Source: ZC4RG29 sp964521255 (GTDB taxonomy: Bacteria > Bacteroidota > Bacteroidia > Cytophagales > Cyclobacteriaceae). Taken from it: a stretch of 64,000 nucleotides of DNA. Below the pieces are notes generated by a model that saw only the letters and a list, made by a program, of their open reading frames with translations, ran no database searches and had not been told where the DNA came from. The stretch covers positions 1-64,000 of the forward strand of contig CAZFRM010000019.1 in the NCBI GenBank assembly GCA_964521255.1. The letters run 5' to 3'. Position numbers and translations under genes: made by a program. Shown piece by piece: positions 6,504 through 15,715 of the stretch (position 1 is the stretch's first letter; each line of letters begins with the position of its first letter).

Positions 6504-9173
6504 ATGGCTAAACAATACTATAAAGCAATCTATTTCAGCGACTTCCCAGCTGAGGATACCAAAGACAAATCAGTTACACTTGCTTTCAGTGAGCCAGAAG
6601 TTCCCTATTTCTCGAAAGTTAAGGACATGTCAACCCAGGAGATTAAGGAACTGATAGGAATAAAGACATACAAACAATTAGCACTGTTCGCGGAAAAGCA
6701 AGAGAGATCAATAAATCAAGTAGTCAAAAGACTTATTAAGCAAAATCTTTCAGACATAGACACTGTCGAAGGAATGTCTAAGAAAGATGTCACCTTTGTT
6801 AAAAGTAAGGACATTCCCTTTCAGAGATGGTACCCGTACATCGAAGGTTACGCGCCAGATTTTGTTAAGTCATTGATAAAGAATTTTGAAATTTCCAATA
6901 CGTTGATTTATGAACCATTTGCAGGAACAGGGACAACTCTATTCGCAGCGGATGACTCAGGACTATCAACTGTATATTCAGAGGTTAATCCATTATTACA
7001 ATACTTAATTCAAACTAAAACTAATGTACTTAGGTCTACAGAACCTATAAGAAAAAAACTTACGGAAAACCTTAAGGGTATTGAAAAGAATATTTTCCTT
7101 AAACTTGACAAATTAGAAGAAGACAAATTTCTAAAAAACTCATATTCAACGGTATTTACTGAAAGTAAGTATTTCACTGATAATACGCTCAGCCAAATCC
7201 TTAAACTTCGTTCATATATCGATATAGTGAAGCTTGAAGATGAATTGCTGGCAGACACACTTACAGTAGCTCTGCTATCATGCTTAATTCCAGTTTCATA
7301 TCTTAAGAAGGCAGGTGATGTCCGCTTTAAAACTCCAAAAGAAATAGAAAAGGACTCAAGGACTTTGGAGGAGACATTACCTCAAAAGATAGCTAGTATT
7401 GCCGAGGATGTTTTGAATCTAGATTATTCTTTAAAAGAGAAACATGAACTTATTTTATCAAACGCTAAGAATATAGGTAGAGTAAATGATCTAAAAATTG
7501 GAGCTATAGTAACTAGTCCTCCATACTTAAATGGAACCAACTACTTCAGAAATACTAAAGTAGAGCTTTGGTTTCTACGGTATCTGCAATACGAGAACGA
7601 TTTAAGATTCTTCAGAGATCAGGTACTAACAAGTGGAATTAATGACGTCAAGAAGGAATACGCCCATCATAATGAACTTGATATCTCTGCGAAAAGTAAA
7701 ATACTCAAGAAGACTTTGCTCGAACTGAATCAAAAAACTTATGATTCCAGAATACCAATAATGGCAAAGAGCTATTTCGAAGAAATGTATCAGATTTTTG
7801 CCGATGCAAAGCAGCACCTTATTCCTAATGCAAAAGTTCTAATAGATATTGGGGATTCTATATTTTGTGATGTTCATATCAATACGGACGAAATTTTGAT
7901 TGAGCTTTTGACTGAGTTAGGATATAAGCTAATCGATAATAAAATTCTTAGAAAAAGACGGTCACGTAATAAGGAAGTACTTACACAATCTTTACTTGTT
8001 TTTGAATTTACATTTAAAAACGGTAAACACTTGGATGGCAAGACTACACCTTATTGGAAAAAGAACTGGAATACATTTAAAAACAAGCTTCCTCACCAAC
8101 AAGAACCCTATGCAAGCAGGAATTGGGGCCACAACAATCACTCTCTTTGTTCGTATCAAGGAAAATTAAAGCCAGCAATTGCACATCATCTTGTAAGTAC
8201 ATTTGTTCCTGAAAACGGCTCAATACTTGACCCTTTTTCAGGTGTTGGAACTATCCCATTTGAAGCAGCCTTGACGGGCAGGACATCGTTTGGTATTGAT
8301 ATTAGCTTGCCAGCATATTACATTTCCTTTGCAAAGGTTAATTCTCCCATCTCAAAAGAAAGCTATAATTATATTAAGGTTATTGATACTTTTATAAATA
8401 AGAATAAGTGCACTAAAGAAGAATTGACTGAGGTGCGAAATTTTGGATTCAATAAGAAGCTCTCAGACTATTACGAAGAAAGTACATTGAAGGAAATTCT
8501 GCTCGCACGCAGATTTATAAAAAATAATTATCCTCAAACGCCAAGTGAGATGTTGGTTGTAGCTTCTTTGCTTCATATTCTTCATGGGAATCGTCCATAC
8601 GCACTTAGTCGCAGATCGCACCCCATTATACCATATGCTCCGACAGGTGAATTTGAATATAAAAATTTAATAGCTAAACTGACTGAAAAAGTTAACAGAG
8701 TAATAAACGAGGAATTGCCACTAAACTTTAAAAATGGTAGAATATTTAATCAAGACACAACTATCGTTTGGCCACAGGAAATTAACAATCTTGACGCCGT
8801 AATTACCTCTCCTCCTTTTTTTGACAGCACAAGATTTCACCTTGCCAATTGGATTCGAATTTGGTTTTCAGGTTGGTCGGAAAGAGACTTTAAATATCAG
8901 CCTAATTCTTTTGTTGAAGAAAAACAGAAGAAGGATTTTGCTATTTATGAATCGATCTTTCGACAGTCCAAGGAAAGAATGAAAAAAGATGGAGTATGTG
9001 TTTTGCACCTAGGAAAAAGTGTGAAATGTGATATGGCATTAGAACTTCAAAAAATTAGTAAGAGATGGTTCAAAACTGCAGACCTATTTGATGAGAGCGT
9101 TGAACATTGTGAATCTCATGGAATTAGGGATAAAGGAACTGTGACTTCTCATCAGTATTTAGTCCTGGTATAG
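6504..9173 (+). CDS. DNA methyltransferase with two tandem methylase domains
   Basis: The 889-residue protein contains two amino-methyltransferase cores. The first has the AdoMet loop YEPFAGTGTT (137-146) and catalytic TSPPY (337-341); the second has LDPFSGVGTIPFEA (from 575) and ITSPPF (767-772). In both, the AdoMet motif precedes the catalytic motif by about 190-200 residues, leaving room for a target-recognition segment between them. Such motifs belong to N6-adenine or N4-cytosine DNA methylases. A double enzyme suits an asymmetric target needing a different methylation on each strand. It converges on an HNH nuclease gene with only 2 bases between the stops, so it is taken as the modification half of a restriction-modification system. 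Site and base specificity are unknown. Confidence 0.85.
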   Translation: MAKQYYKAIYFSDFPAEDTKDKSVTLAFSEPEVPYFSKVKDMSTQEIKELIGIKTYKQLALFAEKQERSINQVVKRLIKQNLSDIDTVEGMSKKDVTFVKSKDIPFQRWYPYIEGYAPDFVKSLIKNFEISNTLIYEPFAGTGTTLFAADDSGLSTVYSEVNPLLQYLIQTKTNVLRSTEPIRKKLTENLKGIEKNIFLKLDKLEEDKFLKNSYSTVFTESKYFTDNTLSQILKLRSYIDIVKLEDELLADTLTVALLSCLIPVSYLKKAGDVRFKTPKEIEKDSRTLEETLPQKIASIAEDVLNLDYSLKEKHELILSNAKNIGRVNDLKIGAIVTSPPYLNGTNYFRNTKVELWFLRYLQYENDLRFFRDQVLTSGINDVKKEYAHHNELDISAKSKILKKTLLELNQKTYDSRIPIMAKSYFEEMYQIFADAKQHLIPNAKVLIDIGDSIFCDVHINTDEILIELLTELGYKLIDNKILRKRRSRNKEVLTQSLLVFEFTFKNGKHLDGKTTPYWKKNWNTFKNKLPHQQEPYASRNWGHNNHSLCSYQGKLKPAIAHHLVSTFVPENGSILDPFSGVGTIPFEAALTGRTSFGIDISLPAYYISFAKVNSPISKESYNYIKVIDTFINKNKCTKEELTEVRNFGFNKKLSDYYEESTLKEILLARRFIKNNYPQTPSEMLVVASLLHILHGNRPYALSRRSHPIIPYAPTGEFEYKNLIAKLTEKVNRVINEELPLNFKNGRIFNQDTTIVWPQEINNLDAVITSPPFFDSTRFHLANWIRIWFSGWSERDFKYQPNSFVEEKQKKDFAIYESIFRQSKERMKKDGVCVLHLGKSVKCDMALELQKISKRWFKTADLFDESVEHCESHGIRDKGTVTSHQYLVLV

Positions 9174-9175
9174 TA

Positions 9176-10174
9176 TCATTTGAATCCCAACAATTTTTTA
9201 TTCTCTATCACCAAATTTTCAACGAGATCGTATACTTGAAGTATCTTCTTGATTTCTTTGATACGTTTAGGTAAATCAGATTTTTCTCTTACTTGTAAGT
9301 AGCGCTCAACACCTTTATTGACATCGATGTTATGATTCATAATTGGTGTTTTACTTGAGATCAACCCCAAATCAGCACCGGTTATTTTAGCAAGCTCGAT
9401 CAGTTCATTATTATCGTAGTACTTACTGGGCCACTTGTCTCGCTTATTATCGTTTGCGCCTCTGGATAGCAGTGCAGCATTGTTAATGGTTAAAGGGTAT
9501 AAATATTTTGAAGGCAGAATATGGTCAATTGCCCATGTTTCTCGCTTATTGATATCTAGAGGAACTTTTGTCTTAAAGCATCGATTTCCAAATCGAGCAA
9601 ACAAATCCTTGAAATCAATTGGCTGATTTATGTCCTCTAAGAAAAGATCAGCGATTCTCCTCCTTACAGCAGATTCGTGCAGTTGTTCCTTACTTCGCTT
9701 CGGGTTTAAAACTGCATTAATAGCCCCTTTACAACTTCTGCATTCCATCTGCTTCTCAAGGGGGCCCCATCCAACATGCTTGCTAAATGCATTGAACGGA
9801 AGAATCCGAGAACAAACATTGCACTGTTTCCAATATGATTCAGGATGTTCAGTAGCTGTTCTAAAAAAGCCTTCCCAGAAACGCAATGCTGTTGTGGAAT
9901 CTGCGCTATTATATTCATCCTCCCAATTTTCGAACGGCAAATCAGACTCCTTAGAATGAACAAACCCGCAATGATCACACTTCCAGACACAGGCTGCTAT
10001 TGCTTCTGTGGGTGTTAGTAGCTTTTGACCAAGTTTAACATAATTCATTTCATGACATTGGACGCATTTATAAGCGACCCAAGGGTCATGATATGGAATA
10101 CCTTCGATTCTTGATATCCCAGTAATATTTACGGACTTTCGTCTTGTCATTTTCTTTAGAAATGAAAGTATCAT
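9176..10174 (-). CDS. HNH endonuclease with zinc-binding cysteines, probable restriction enzyme
   Basis: Near the middle lies an HNH (beta-beta-alpha metal) nuclease motif: WAIDHILPSKYLYPLTINNA followed by LLSRGANDNKRDKWP, giving the D-H, N and N-x-x-K positions. The N-terminal half has several Cys pairs (YKCVQCH, WKCDHCGF, QCNVCSRI, MECRSCKG) that look like zinc ribbons and may read DNA. The open frame extends to a TTG at 10201; I prefer the ATG at 10174, and the ATG at 10150, which follows an AAAGAA-like ribosome site, is also possible. The gene is convergent with the double methyltransferase, so it is most simply the restriction half of that system. The recognition sequence cannot be inferred. 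Confidence 0.8.
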   Translation of the reverse strand: MILSFLKKMTRRKSVNITGISRIEGIPYHDPWVAYKCVQCHEMNYVKLGQKLLTPTEAIAACVWKCDHCGFVHSKESDLPFENWEDEYNSADSTTALRFWEGFFRTATEHPESYWKQCNVCSRILPFNAFSKHVGWGPLEKQMECRSCKGAINAVLNPKRSKEQLHESAVRRRIADLFLEDINQPIDFKDLFARFGNRCFKTKVPLDINKRETWAIDHILPSKYLYPLTINNAALLSRGANDNKRDKWPSKYYDNNELIELAKITGADLGLISSKTPIMNHNIDVNKGVERYLQVREKSDLPKRIKEIKKILQVYDLVENLVIENKKLLGFK

Positions 10175-10201
10175 TCTATTAAAATCACGTGAAACTAACA
10201 A

Positions 10202-10480
10202 AAATAGCCGATTTATTCAGTTTGGATCCCCGCAAGAACCGCACACACTTTGGCAAGCCACACGTCCGACTCCAACCAAAGAGTTTGCTTAATTAATTAG
10301 TGTAAGTGGAAAAAATTGTCAATAAAAAATGCCCCAGCCCTTCTAAAAATAAAACTGAATAAAAATGGGAAGAAAGACATTGAATCCCAGACGGGATTCT
10401 ACGCTCTAACCATTTTTTCTTCCGCATCATCAACTACTTAAGGTCTTAGCCTGCCGGCAAAGGCAGGATTAACCTTTAAC
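10202..10480. other. intergenic region with small hairpins
   Basis: No gene seen. There is a hairpin GAATCCCAGACGGGATTC at 10382-10399 and a CCTGCCGGCAAAGGCAGG palindrome at 10450-10467. The latter lies just beyond the 3' end of the esterase gene and may help end its transcript; the same 18-bp sequence recurs at 12231-12248. Confidence 0.5.
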
Positions 10481-12193
10481 CTACAGCCCCGGCTTCGACG
10501 GTTTCACTGCCGCTTGCCACGACAAAATTCCTTTCGCATTAATTTTTCTGCTGAATAGCTTTCCGTTACAAGTAATGTAGAGTGTTGAGAAATTTTCACC
10601 ACCAAGTTTAACATCGGTGAAACCGTCAGCAGGTTTTGAGAAGATGAAGTTTATTCTTCCCAATTGATCTGAAACTTGTATGCCCATAGTTGTAGCTGAG
10701 TACAAAAGATTCTCAGCGTCGGTTGTCATTCCTTTTACGCCGGGAGTTGATGCGCCATAGGGAATATGATAGTGAATGTATTCTTGTCCGAAGGCGAGGC
10801 TCCCATCATCATTAATTTTGAAAGAATAGCCAAAGACGCCCCTGGCCAAGCCCACATTCAGAAAAGTTTGTTCAGCAGATACGGCGAGACCTGTAGGATT
10901 GCCTTCTACTGTTGTGTACTGTACATTCTTTTTATCAAAACTGTAAAATCCGATTCTGCTTTTTCCAGTTTCAGAAAAATAAATTCCTTTATTGGTAGTT
11001 GTAATGAAATCAGCATCAACATTTGATACAATGTTTTGAGAAGCTTTATTTTTATCTACAGTAATTATTTTATGATCCTTGAGATCTGCTACGTATAACT
11101 TATTGTCAGCATCAGAAGAAATTCCACCAGCATTACCTTTTAGTTTTGCATAAAGAGTTTGGTTACCCTGGTTATCCAGTTTATAAATCGATTGCTGATC
11201 AGTGAAAAATAATTCACCATCCTGATTTACAGTAAGCCTATTGGCTGAAACATTGCTCAAAGGAATTTCCTTCCATGACTCTCCATCAATGGTAAAGTCG
11301 ATGCGCTGCTCCGGAGGTTCATGCGCTTGAACGGGAGCAGGGTAATCTTTCCATAACCACTTCAATGCATCAGCCATTATGATTGTCGCGTGCTTGCCGT
11401 TGTGTCCGCCATCTCCCCAGGCATGATTCACTTCATAACCTGCCCATGTCAATGCTGATAACATATCCTGGTTAGCCATCCACCAATCACCGCCATAGAT
11501 ATTGAGATCCTGATTGCCATCTTCCAGAAATACGCGAAGAGGTTTGGGTTCGGTCTTTCTAACAAGGGTTGCAAATTCATCTCCGCCGCGTAGCCCTACA
11601 TATGTGCCAATAGTACTGAGTACTCTATGAAATTGATCAGGCCGTTCCCATGCAACGTTGAACGCACAGATGGCACCTGAGCTTGCACCTGCAATAGATC
11701 GATCGTCAGGGTTTGCGCTGAGATTATACGACTTGCTTACTTCAGGAAGAATCTCTTCTATTAAAAATTTCGCATATCTGTCGCCAAGGGCATCGTATTC
11801 AAAACTTCTGTTAAAGCGGGGATAACTATCATTTCCGGTTGAAGGTACTTTTCCATGATCAATAAATATTCCAATGATCACAGGAATTTCTTTTGCGGCG
11901 ATAAGTGAATCGAGCGTAGAAGTTAATTTCCAATCGTTAGCGCGGCCAAGTCCATCCTGCACGATCATTGAACAAGCGGGCTTAGCGGGATCATATTGTT
12001 TGGGTACATAGATCCAATAGTCACGTACTGTTCCGGGATAAATATTGCTTTTGAAGATGAATGGCCCTTTGATTTCACCTTTTGGAATGGCTGGAACCTG
12101 AGCGTGAATAAAAAAGGAATGAAGAAGTAGAATCACTAATGTCAGACTAAAAAAACGAACACCTAAATAATCCCTTGATTTTCTTGATTCCAT
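10481..12193 (-). CDS. secreted esterase fused to SMP-30/gluconolactonase-like propeller
   Basis: From the chosen start the protein has 570 residues: a signal peptide (SLTLVILLLHSFFIHAQ), an alpha/beta-hydrolase of the enterochelin-esterase (Fes/IroE, esterase D) type, and a beta-propeller resembling SMP-30/gluconolactonase. The nucleophile is Ser171 in GASSG; LEDGNQDL and GGHNGKH supply likely acid and histidine. The frame stays open 50 codons further upstream to 12343, but that stretch translates an inserted palindromic element, so I chose the ATG at 12193. The first residues (ESRKSRDYL) are themselves encoded by one arm of that element. It is probably a periplasmic or outer-membrane hydrolase of sugar-ester or siderophore-like substrates; the actual substrate is unknown. 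Confidence 0.75.
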   Translation of the reverse strand: MESRKSRDYLGVRFFSLTLVILLLHSFFIHAQVPAIPKGEIKGPFIFKSNIYPGTVRDYWIYVPKQYDPAKPACSMIVQDGLGRANDWKLTSTLDSLIAAKEIPVIIGIFIDHGKVPSTGNDSYPRFNRSFEYDALGDRYAKFLIEEILPEVSKSYNLSANPDDRSIAGASSGAICAFNVAWERPDQFHRVLSTIGTYVGLRGGDEFATLVRKTEPKPLRVFLEDGNQDLNIYGGDWWMANQDMLSALTWAGYEVNHAWGDGGHNGKHATIIMADALKWLWKDYPAPVQAHEPPEQRIDFTIDGESWKEIPLSNVSANRLTVNQDGELFFTDQQSIYKLDNQGNQTLYAKLKGNAGGISSDADNKLYVADLKDHKIITVDKNKASQNIVSNVDADFITTTNKGIYFSETGKSRIGFYSFDKKNVQYTTVEGNPTGLAVSAEQTFLNVGLARGVFGYSFKINDDGSLAFGQEYIHYHIPYGASTPGVKGMTTDAENLLYSATTMGIQVSDQLGRINFIFSKPADGFTDVKLGGENFSTLYITCNGKLFSRKINAKGILSWQAAVKPSKPGL

Positions 12194-12280
12194 AGTCTCT
12201 CTCCCTCGGAGAGAGGTAGGAGTGAGCCTGCCTGCCGGCAAAGGCAGGGCCAGATAAAAAACATCAAGAAAATCAAGGGA
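12171..12280. repeat. palindromic element E1 (17-bp perfect arms, 76-bp interior)
   Basis: Perfect arms TCCCTTGATTTTCTTGA (12171-12187) and its complement (12264-12280) enclose 76 bp. The interior has a CTCTCCCTCGGAGAGAGG hairpin, a GGAGTGAG stretch, the CCTGCCGGCAAAGGCAGG palindrome at 12231-12248 and an AGATAAAAAA tail. It overlaps the start of the esterase gene. The core is related to those at 23536-23611 and 49498-49547, while the arms are unrelated. Confidence 0.75.
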
Positions 12281-12361
12281 TTGAAACGAATGGTACATTT
12301 TAGTCGGACAACAATAAAATAGAATAATAAAGAGTCGTTTCATGTGAAGGTTATTTAAAAT

Positions 12362-12580
12362 GCAATTGTACGGAAATCACAAAGATTGCACAGAGTGGCA
12401 CAAAGAAAAATACTCTGTGTGCCTTTGTGTTTTACTCTGCGATCCTCTGTGAAATAGCATTAGTTATTGCACAGAGACCCACAAAGATTGCACAGAGTGA
12501 CGCAGAGGCAACACTAAGATTCACAGAGCAATACCTTTGTGAAATTCTGCGTTTCTTTGAGCCCCTTTGTGCAATAACTG
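12362..12580. repeat. degenerate CACAGAG/CACAAAG repeat cluster
   Basis: The region upstream of the sigma-factor gene is built of many imperfect direct and inverted copies of CACAGAG, CACAAAG and their complements (for example ACTCTGTG and CTTTGTG), able to fold in many ways. No coding potential is seen. Beyond it GTTTTGAA (12591-12598) and TTCAAAAC (12608-12615) form an 8-bp inverted repeat with a 9-nt spacer, about 40-50 bases before the sigma-factor start, which could be an operator. Confidence 0.6.
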
Positions 12581-12652
12581 TATTTATTTCGTTTTGAACT
12601 AAAATAATTCAAAACCACGTTCGTCTTAGCAGGAAATCAGATATTTGAAGTC

Positions 12653-13207
12653 GTGGACCTGGTAATGCAAGTAAAGGAACAGACATTTCTTCGGGAGAAA
12701 GACAGATTGCTGAGTTTTATCCGCAACCGCGTTTCTACTTTGGAAGAAGCTGAAGACATCTTACAAGATGTTTTTTACCAGTTCGTTGCTGGTTATGAGT
12801 CCATCGAATCGCTTGATCGCGTAACATCGTGGTTGTTTTCAGTAGCGCGAAATAAAATCATCGACCGGTACAGAAGAGACGCGGTTCGTCCCAGGCGTGC
12901 GGACTTTTCCAATGTGTCACGGATGGATGACGATGCTCCGCTAACCCTGCAAGAAATTCTTCCTGATTTTGGTAATACGCCTGAAGATTCATTTCTAAGA
13001 GACGCTATTTGGGAAGCAATCATGGAAGCGTTGGAGGAATTGCCGGCAGATCAACGCGAAATATTTATATTGAATGAAATAGAGGAACGAAGCTTCCGGG
13101 AGATAGCAGAAGAAAAAAACGTTTCTATAAATACCCTCTTATCAAGGAAACGATACGCGATCCTTGCGCTCAGGAAGAAATTGCAAAGTTTGTATGATCA
13201 ACTTTAA
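12653..13207 (+). CDS. ECF-family RNA polymerase sigma factor
   Basis: The 184-residue protein has sigma region 2 (EEAEDILQDVFYQFVAGY ... WLFSVARNKIIDRYRR in separate stretches, about 28-80) and region 4 (LPADQREIFILNEIEERSFREIAEE, then SINTLLSRKRYAI, about 125-175), with no region 3, as in extracytoplasmic-function sigma factors. The frame opens at a GTG (12653); the ATG at 12665 is an alternative start four codons in. It is followed after 12 bp by a small membrane protein gene. No classical anti-sigma gene is adjacent, so how it is kept inactive is unclear; the small membrane protein is the obvious candidate partner. Confidence 0.9.
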   Translation: MDLVMQVKEQTFLREKDRLLSFIRNRVSTLEEAEDILQDVFYQFVAGYESIESLDRVTSWLFSVARNKIIDRYRRDAVRPRRADFSNVSRMDDDAPLTLQEILPDFGNTPEDSFLRDAIWEAIMEALEELPADQREIFILNEIEERSFREIAEEKNVSINTLLSRKRYAILALRKKLQSLYDQL

Positions 13208-13219
13208 ACGATACCAGTT

Positions 13220-13582
13220 ATGACAACACGTGCTGGAAAGATTTTCATGTGGACCCTTCTCGGCCTGGCCTTCATAGCTTTGGTGACTTTCGTTACGCAA
13301 CAACTCTGGAACTGGCTTGTACCTGTAATCTTTAATGGGCCGATACTTTCCTTTTGGCAAACCCTCGGCCTTTTGGTTCTATCCAAAATCCTTTTTTCAG
13401 GATTCGGCCGTAAGCACCATCACTATGGACAAAAATTTTCATGGAAGGATAAGTTCTATGGTAAGTTTTCCTCTTTAACACCGGAAGAACGCGAAGCTTT
13501 CAAAAACAAAATGAAGGAGAAATGGTGTTCCGGCTTTCCTTCAAAATCATCTTCTCAGGAATCAGGGACTTCAAACGATTGA
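13220..13582 (+). CDS. small membrane protein co-transcribed with the sigma factor
   Basis: This 120-residue protein has two hydrophobic segments (about 8-30 and 35-60), a His cluster RKHHHYG at about 68-74 and a charged C-terminal region with SLTPEEREAFKNKMKEKW, a pattern seen in small stress- or metal-related membrane proteins. I do not recognise a named family with certainty. It lies 12 bp after the sigma-factor gene and its stop codon is inside a terminator hairpin, so the two genes form a closed operon. It could be a sigma-factor regulator or an output; the sequence does not decide. Confidence 0.7.
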   Translation: MTTRAGKIFMWTLLGLAFIALVTFVTQQLWNWLVPVIFNGPILSFWQTLGLLVLSKILFSGFGRKHHHYGQKFSWKDKFYGKFSSLTPEEREAFKNKMKEKWCSGFPSKSSSQESGTSND

Positions 13583-13594
13583 AGTCCGTTTTCT
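13566..13594 (+). terminator. intrinsic terminator of the sigma-factor operon
   Basis: GGACTTCAA (13566-13574) and TTGAAGTCC (13579-13587) form a perfect 9-bp stem with a 4-nt loop, followed by GTTTTCTT. The stem includes the stop codon of the small membrane protein gene. Confidence 0.75.
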
Positions 13595-13662
13595 TAAAAA
13601 TTCCCTAAAAATTTTTCTTAAAACATGAACTACGGGCTAAAAAATGCGTTAATGGAAACTAC

Positions 13663-13699
13663 GGAAACTTTGATAACTTTAAAAGTTTCCATAGTTTTG
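13663..13699 (+). promoter_or_regulatory. promoter and TetR-type operator of efflux operon 1
   Basis: TTTG at 13669-13672 and TAGTTTTG at 13692-13699 match the Bacteroidota -33 and -7 elements with 19 bases between. An inverted repeat GGAAACTTT (13663-13671) / AAAGTTTCC (13682-13690) lies between and over them. The sequence AAAAGTTTCCATAGTTTTGC is shared exactly with the promoter of the second efflux operon. The regulator ATG is 9 bases after the -7 box, so the leader is very short or absent. Confidence 0.65.
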
Positions 13700-13707
13700 C
13701 AAGGCAT

Positions 13708-14340
13708 ATGAACGATCAGGACATAAAAGACAGGATTATTAAAGGCGCAGGGGAGTTGTTCGTGCGATATGGCGTTCGCAGTGTAACGATGGATGACATT
13801 GCCCATCACCTGGGTATTTCCAAGAAAACGCTCTACCAGCATTTTGCTGATAAAGACGACATCGTGACGTCAGCGGTGAACATCCACATAAGGGCCCGGT
13901 GCAAGGAGTTCGAAAACATAAAGACAAAAGTGAAGGATGTTGTCGAAGAGCTTGTATTGATTTCTGCGCGACTAAAAGAAAGTCTGAGAGCAGCAAGTCA
14001 CTCCATGTTATATGATATTCAAAAGTATCATCAAAAAGCGTGGGAGTCATGGAAGGAATATCGGAACAGCTACATCCGTGATTCAGTCTTGCAAAATCTG
14101 AAGGAAGGCATGGAGCAGGGATATTATCGCGATGACCTGAACCCGCAGATCGTAGCTACTATTCGTCTCGAATTAATTCAACTGGGATTTAACGAAGATA
14201 TTTTCCCTCGCGAAAAGTTTACGGTAGCCGAAGTTCAAGGACAATTGCTGGATCACTTCACGCAAGGAATTCTCACTGCAAAAGGAAAAAAACTTTACGA
14301 TAAATATAAAATGGATATGTCTTCAACAACAGAAGGCTAA
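13708..14340 (+). CDS. TetR/AcrR-family transcriptional regulator of efflux operon 1
   Basis: The 210-residue protein has a TetR DNA-binding domain at about 7-55 (ELFVRYGVRSVTMDDIAHHL, then ISKKTLYQHFADKDDIV) and a helical ligand/dimer domain behind it. It is closely similar to the regulator at 20251, especially in the recognition helix (GISKKTLYQ identical), so both may bind the shared promoter sequence. It starts an operon with TolC, MFP and RND genes (10, 14 and 27 bp gaps). Family members usually repress until an effector binds; the inducer is unknown. Confidence 0.88.
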   Translation: MNDQDIKDRIIKGAGELFVRYGVRSVTMDDIAHHLGISKKTLYQHFADKDDIVTSAVNIHIRARCKEFENIKTKVKDVVEELVLISARLKESLRAASHSMLYDIQKYHQKAWESWKEYRNSYIRDSVLQNLKEGMEQGYYRDDLNPQIVATIRLELIQLGFNEDIFPREKFTVAEVQGQLLDHFTQGILTAKGKKLYDKYKMDMSSTTEG

Positions 14341-14349
14341 CAATCAGAG

Positions 14350-15702
14350 ATGACAATTATGAAAACGATGAAAAGAATAAAGCAATTGATTTTTTCGCTT
14401 TGCGCGATTGCCCTTCTTCCGGCCATAGGGTATGGACAAAATACATTGAAGCTTACGCTGAAGGAAAGTCTTGAGATCGCGCTCAAGTCCAATAACAATA
14501 TTGTGAAAGCGCAATATGACTATGAGGCCGGTGAACAAAAAACAAGAGAAGTAAAAGCACAGGCATTGCCGCAGATAAATGCGTCAGCCGGTTATACGGA
14601 TAACCTGATCGTTCCCTCAATGGTAATCAACGACCAGGTGATCAAAGCAGGCCTTCAATACAACACTACTGTGGGAGCAGAAGCTACTCAGCAGATTTTT
14701 AATCAGAGCGTATTCACCGGTATCAGGGCGGCCAGGGTGAGTGAAGATTATTATAATCAAAACGTTCAGCGCACGGAGGAAGAGGTTATTCAGCAAACCG
14801 CTAATCTTTTTTACCAGGCTGTCTCTGTACAGGCCCGACGTGAGATATTAAAAGGCAACATTCGTGACATTGAGAAAAATCTTTCTGTTGCAGAAGATCG
14901 TTTTAAAAATGGCCTGGTACGTAAAGTAGATGTTGATCGCTTAAGAGTAAATCTCACTAATCTTAAAACAAGGCTTCGGTCACTGGAAGACAATTACGTT
15001 AGCCTGGTGAATCAGTTCAAACTAACCATTGGCATAGATTTACAATCCCCCATTGACCTGGTAGAGCCACTGTTAAATGATACTACCACCTATCAATATG
15101 ATCCCGCTTTGTTACAATCAGAATGGGTTTGGGAAAACAAGATCGAATACAAGCAATTAAACACACAGCTAAAGTTGTATGACCTCGAACGTCAGAGTTA
15201 CGCCGCTGGATATTACCCTAACCTTTCAGTTTTCGCCCGTCTTAACAGGCAAGGTGTAAGTTCAGAGGTAGCGCTACCAGGTGATAATAGCACATGGTAC
15301 AACACGTCGGCCATTGGGTTGAGTTTGAACATTCCGGTATTTGATGGATTTAAAAAATCTGCGCAGATGCAGCAATCAAAGATCAAACAAATCAAAACAG
15401 AAAAGGACATGGCATTTACCAAACAACTTTCCAATACAAACTATGTCAACGCATTGAATGCCTTTGAAACCAATTATGAAAACTATCTCGCGCAAAAGGA
15501 AAATGTAGCGCTGGCGAAAAATGTATATGCCATTACTACAAATAATTATAATGAAGGAATCAGTCCGCTAACGGAAATGCTGGATGCAGAAACATCTTTA
15601 CTGGTTTCACAAAATGAAATGATCGAAGCGTTGCTGAAAGTAAAGGAAGCAGAAGTAGACCTGATGAAAGCTAAAGGAGAAATTAAAAATTTATTGAATT
15701 AA
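14350..15702 (+). CDS. TolC-family outer-membrane efflux protein (operon 1)
   Basis: The 450-residue protein has a signal peptide (about 1-27, ending at YGQ) and two outer-membrane-efflux repeats with LKESLEIALKSNNNIVKAQYDYEAGEQ-like helices (here split by linker) and a second repeat ending in SLLVSQNEMIEALLKVKEAEVDL. Length and repeat layout fit the TolC/OMF family, which forms the outer-membrane channel of tripartite pumps. It lies between the TetR regulator and the membrane-fusion gene, as expected of one transcript. Confidence 0.88.
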   Translation: MTIMKTMKRIKQLIFSLCAIALLPAIGYGQNTLKLTLKESLEIALKSNNNIVKAQYDYEAGEQKTREVKAQALPQINASAGYTDNLIVPSMVINDQVIKAGLQYNTTVGAEATQQIFNQSVFTGIRAARVSEDYYNQNVQRTEEEVIQQTANLFYQAVSVQARREILKGNIRDIEKNLSVAEDRFKNGLVRKVDVDRLRVNLTNLKTRLRSLEDNYVSLVNQFKLTIGIDLQSPIDLVEPLLNDTTTYQYDPALLQSEWVWENKIEYKQLNTQLKLYDLERQSYAAGYYPNLSVFARLNRQGVSSEVALPGDNSTWYNTSAIGLSLNIPVFDGFKKSAQMQQSKIKQIKTEKDMAFTKQLSNTNYVNALNAFETNYENYLAQKENVALAKNVYAITTNNYNEGISPLTEMLDAETSLLVSQNEMIEALLKVKEAEVDLMKAKGEIKNLLN

Positions 15703-15715
15703 TACAGAGAAAGTC

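Noticed and set aside
12194..12343. 50-residue N-terminal extension of the esterase
   Set aside because: It translates palindromic element E1 and would put a non-signal segment before the signal peptide.
12362..12580. CRISPR-like array
   Set aside because: The repeats are too short, irregular and in both orientations, with no unique spacers; no cas gene is present.
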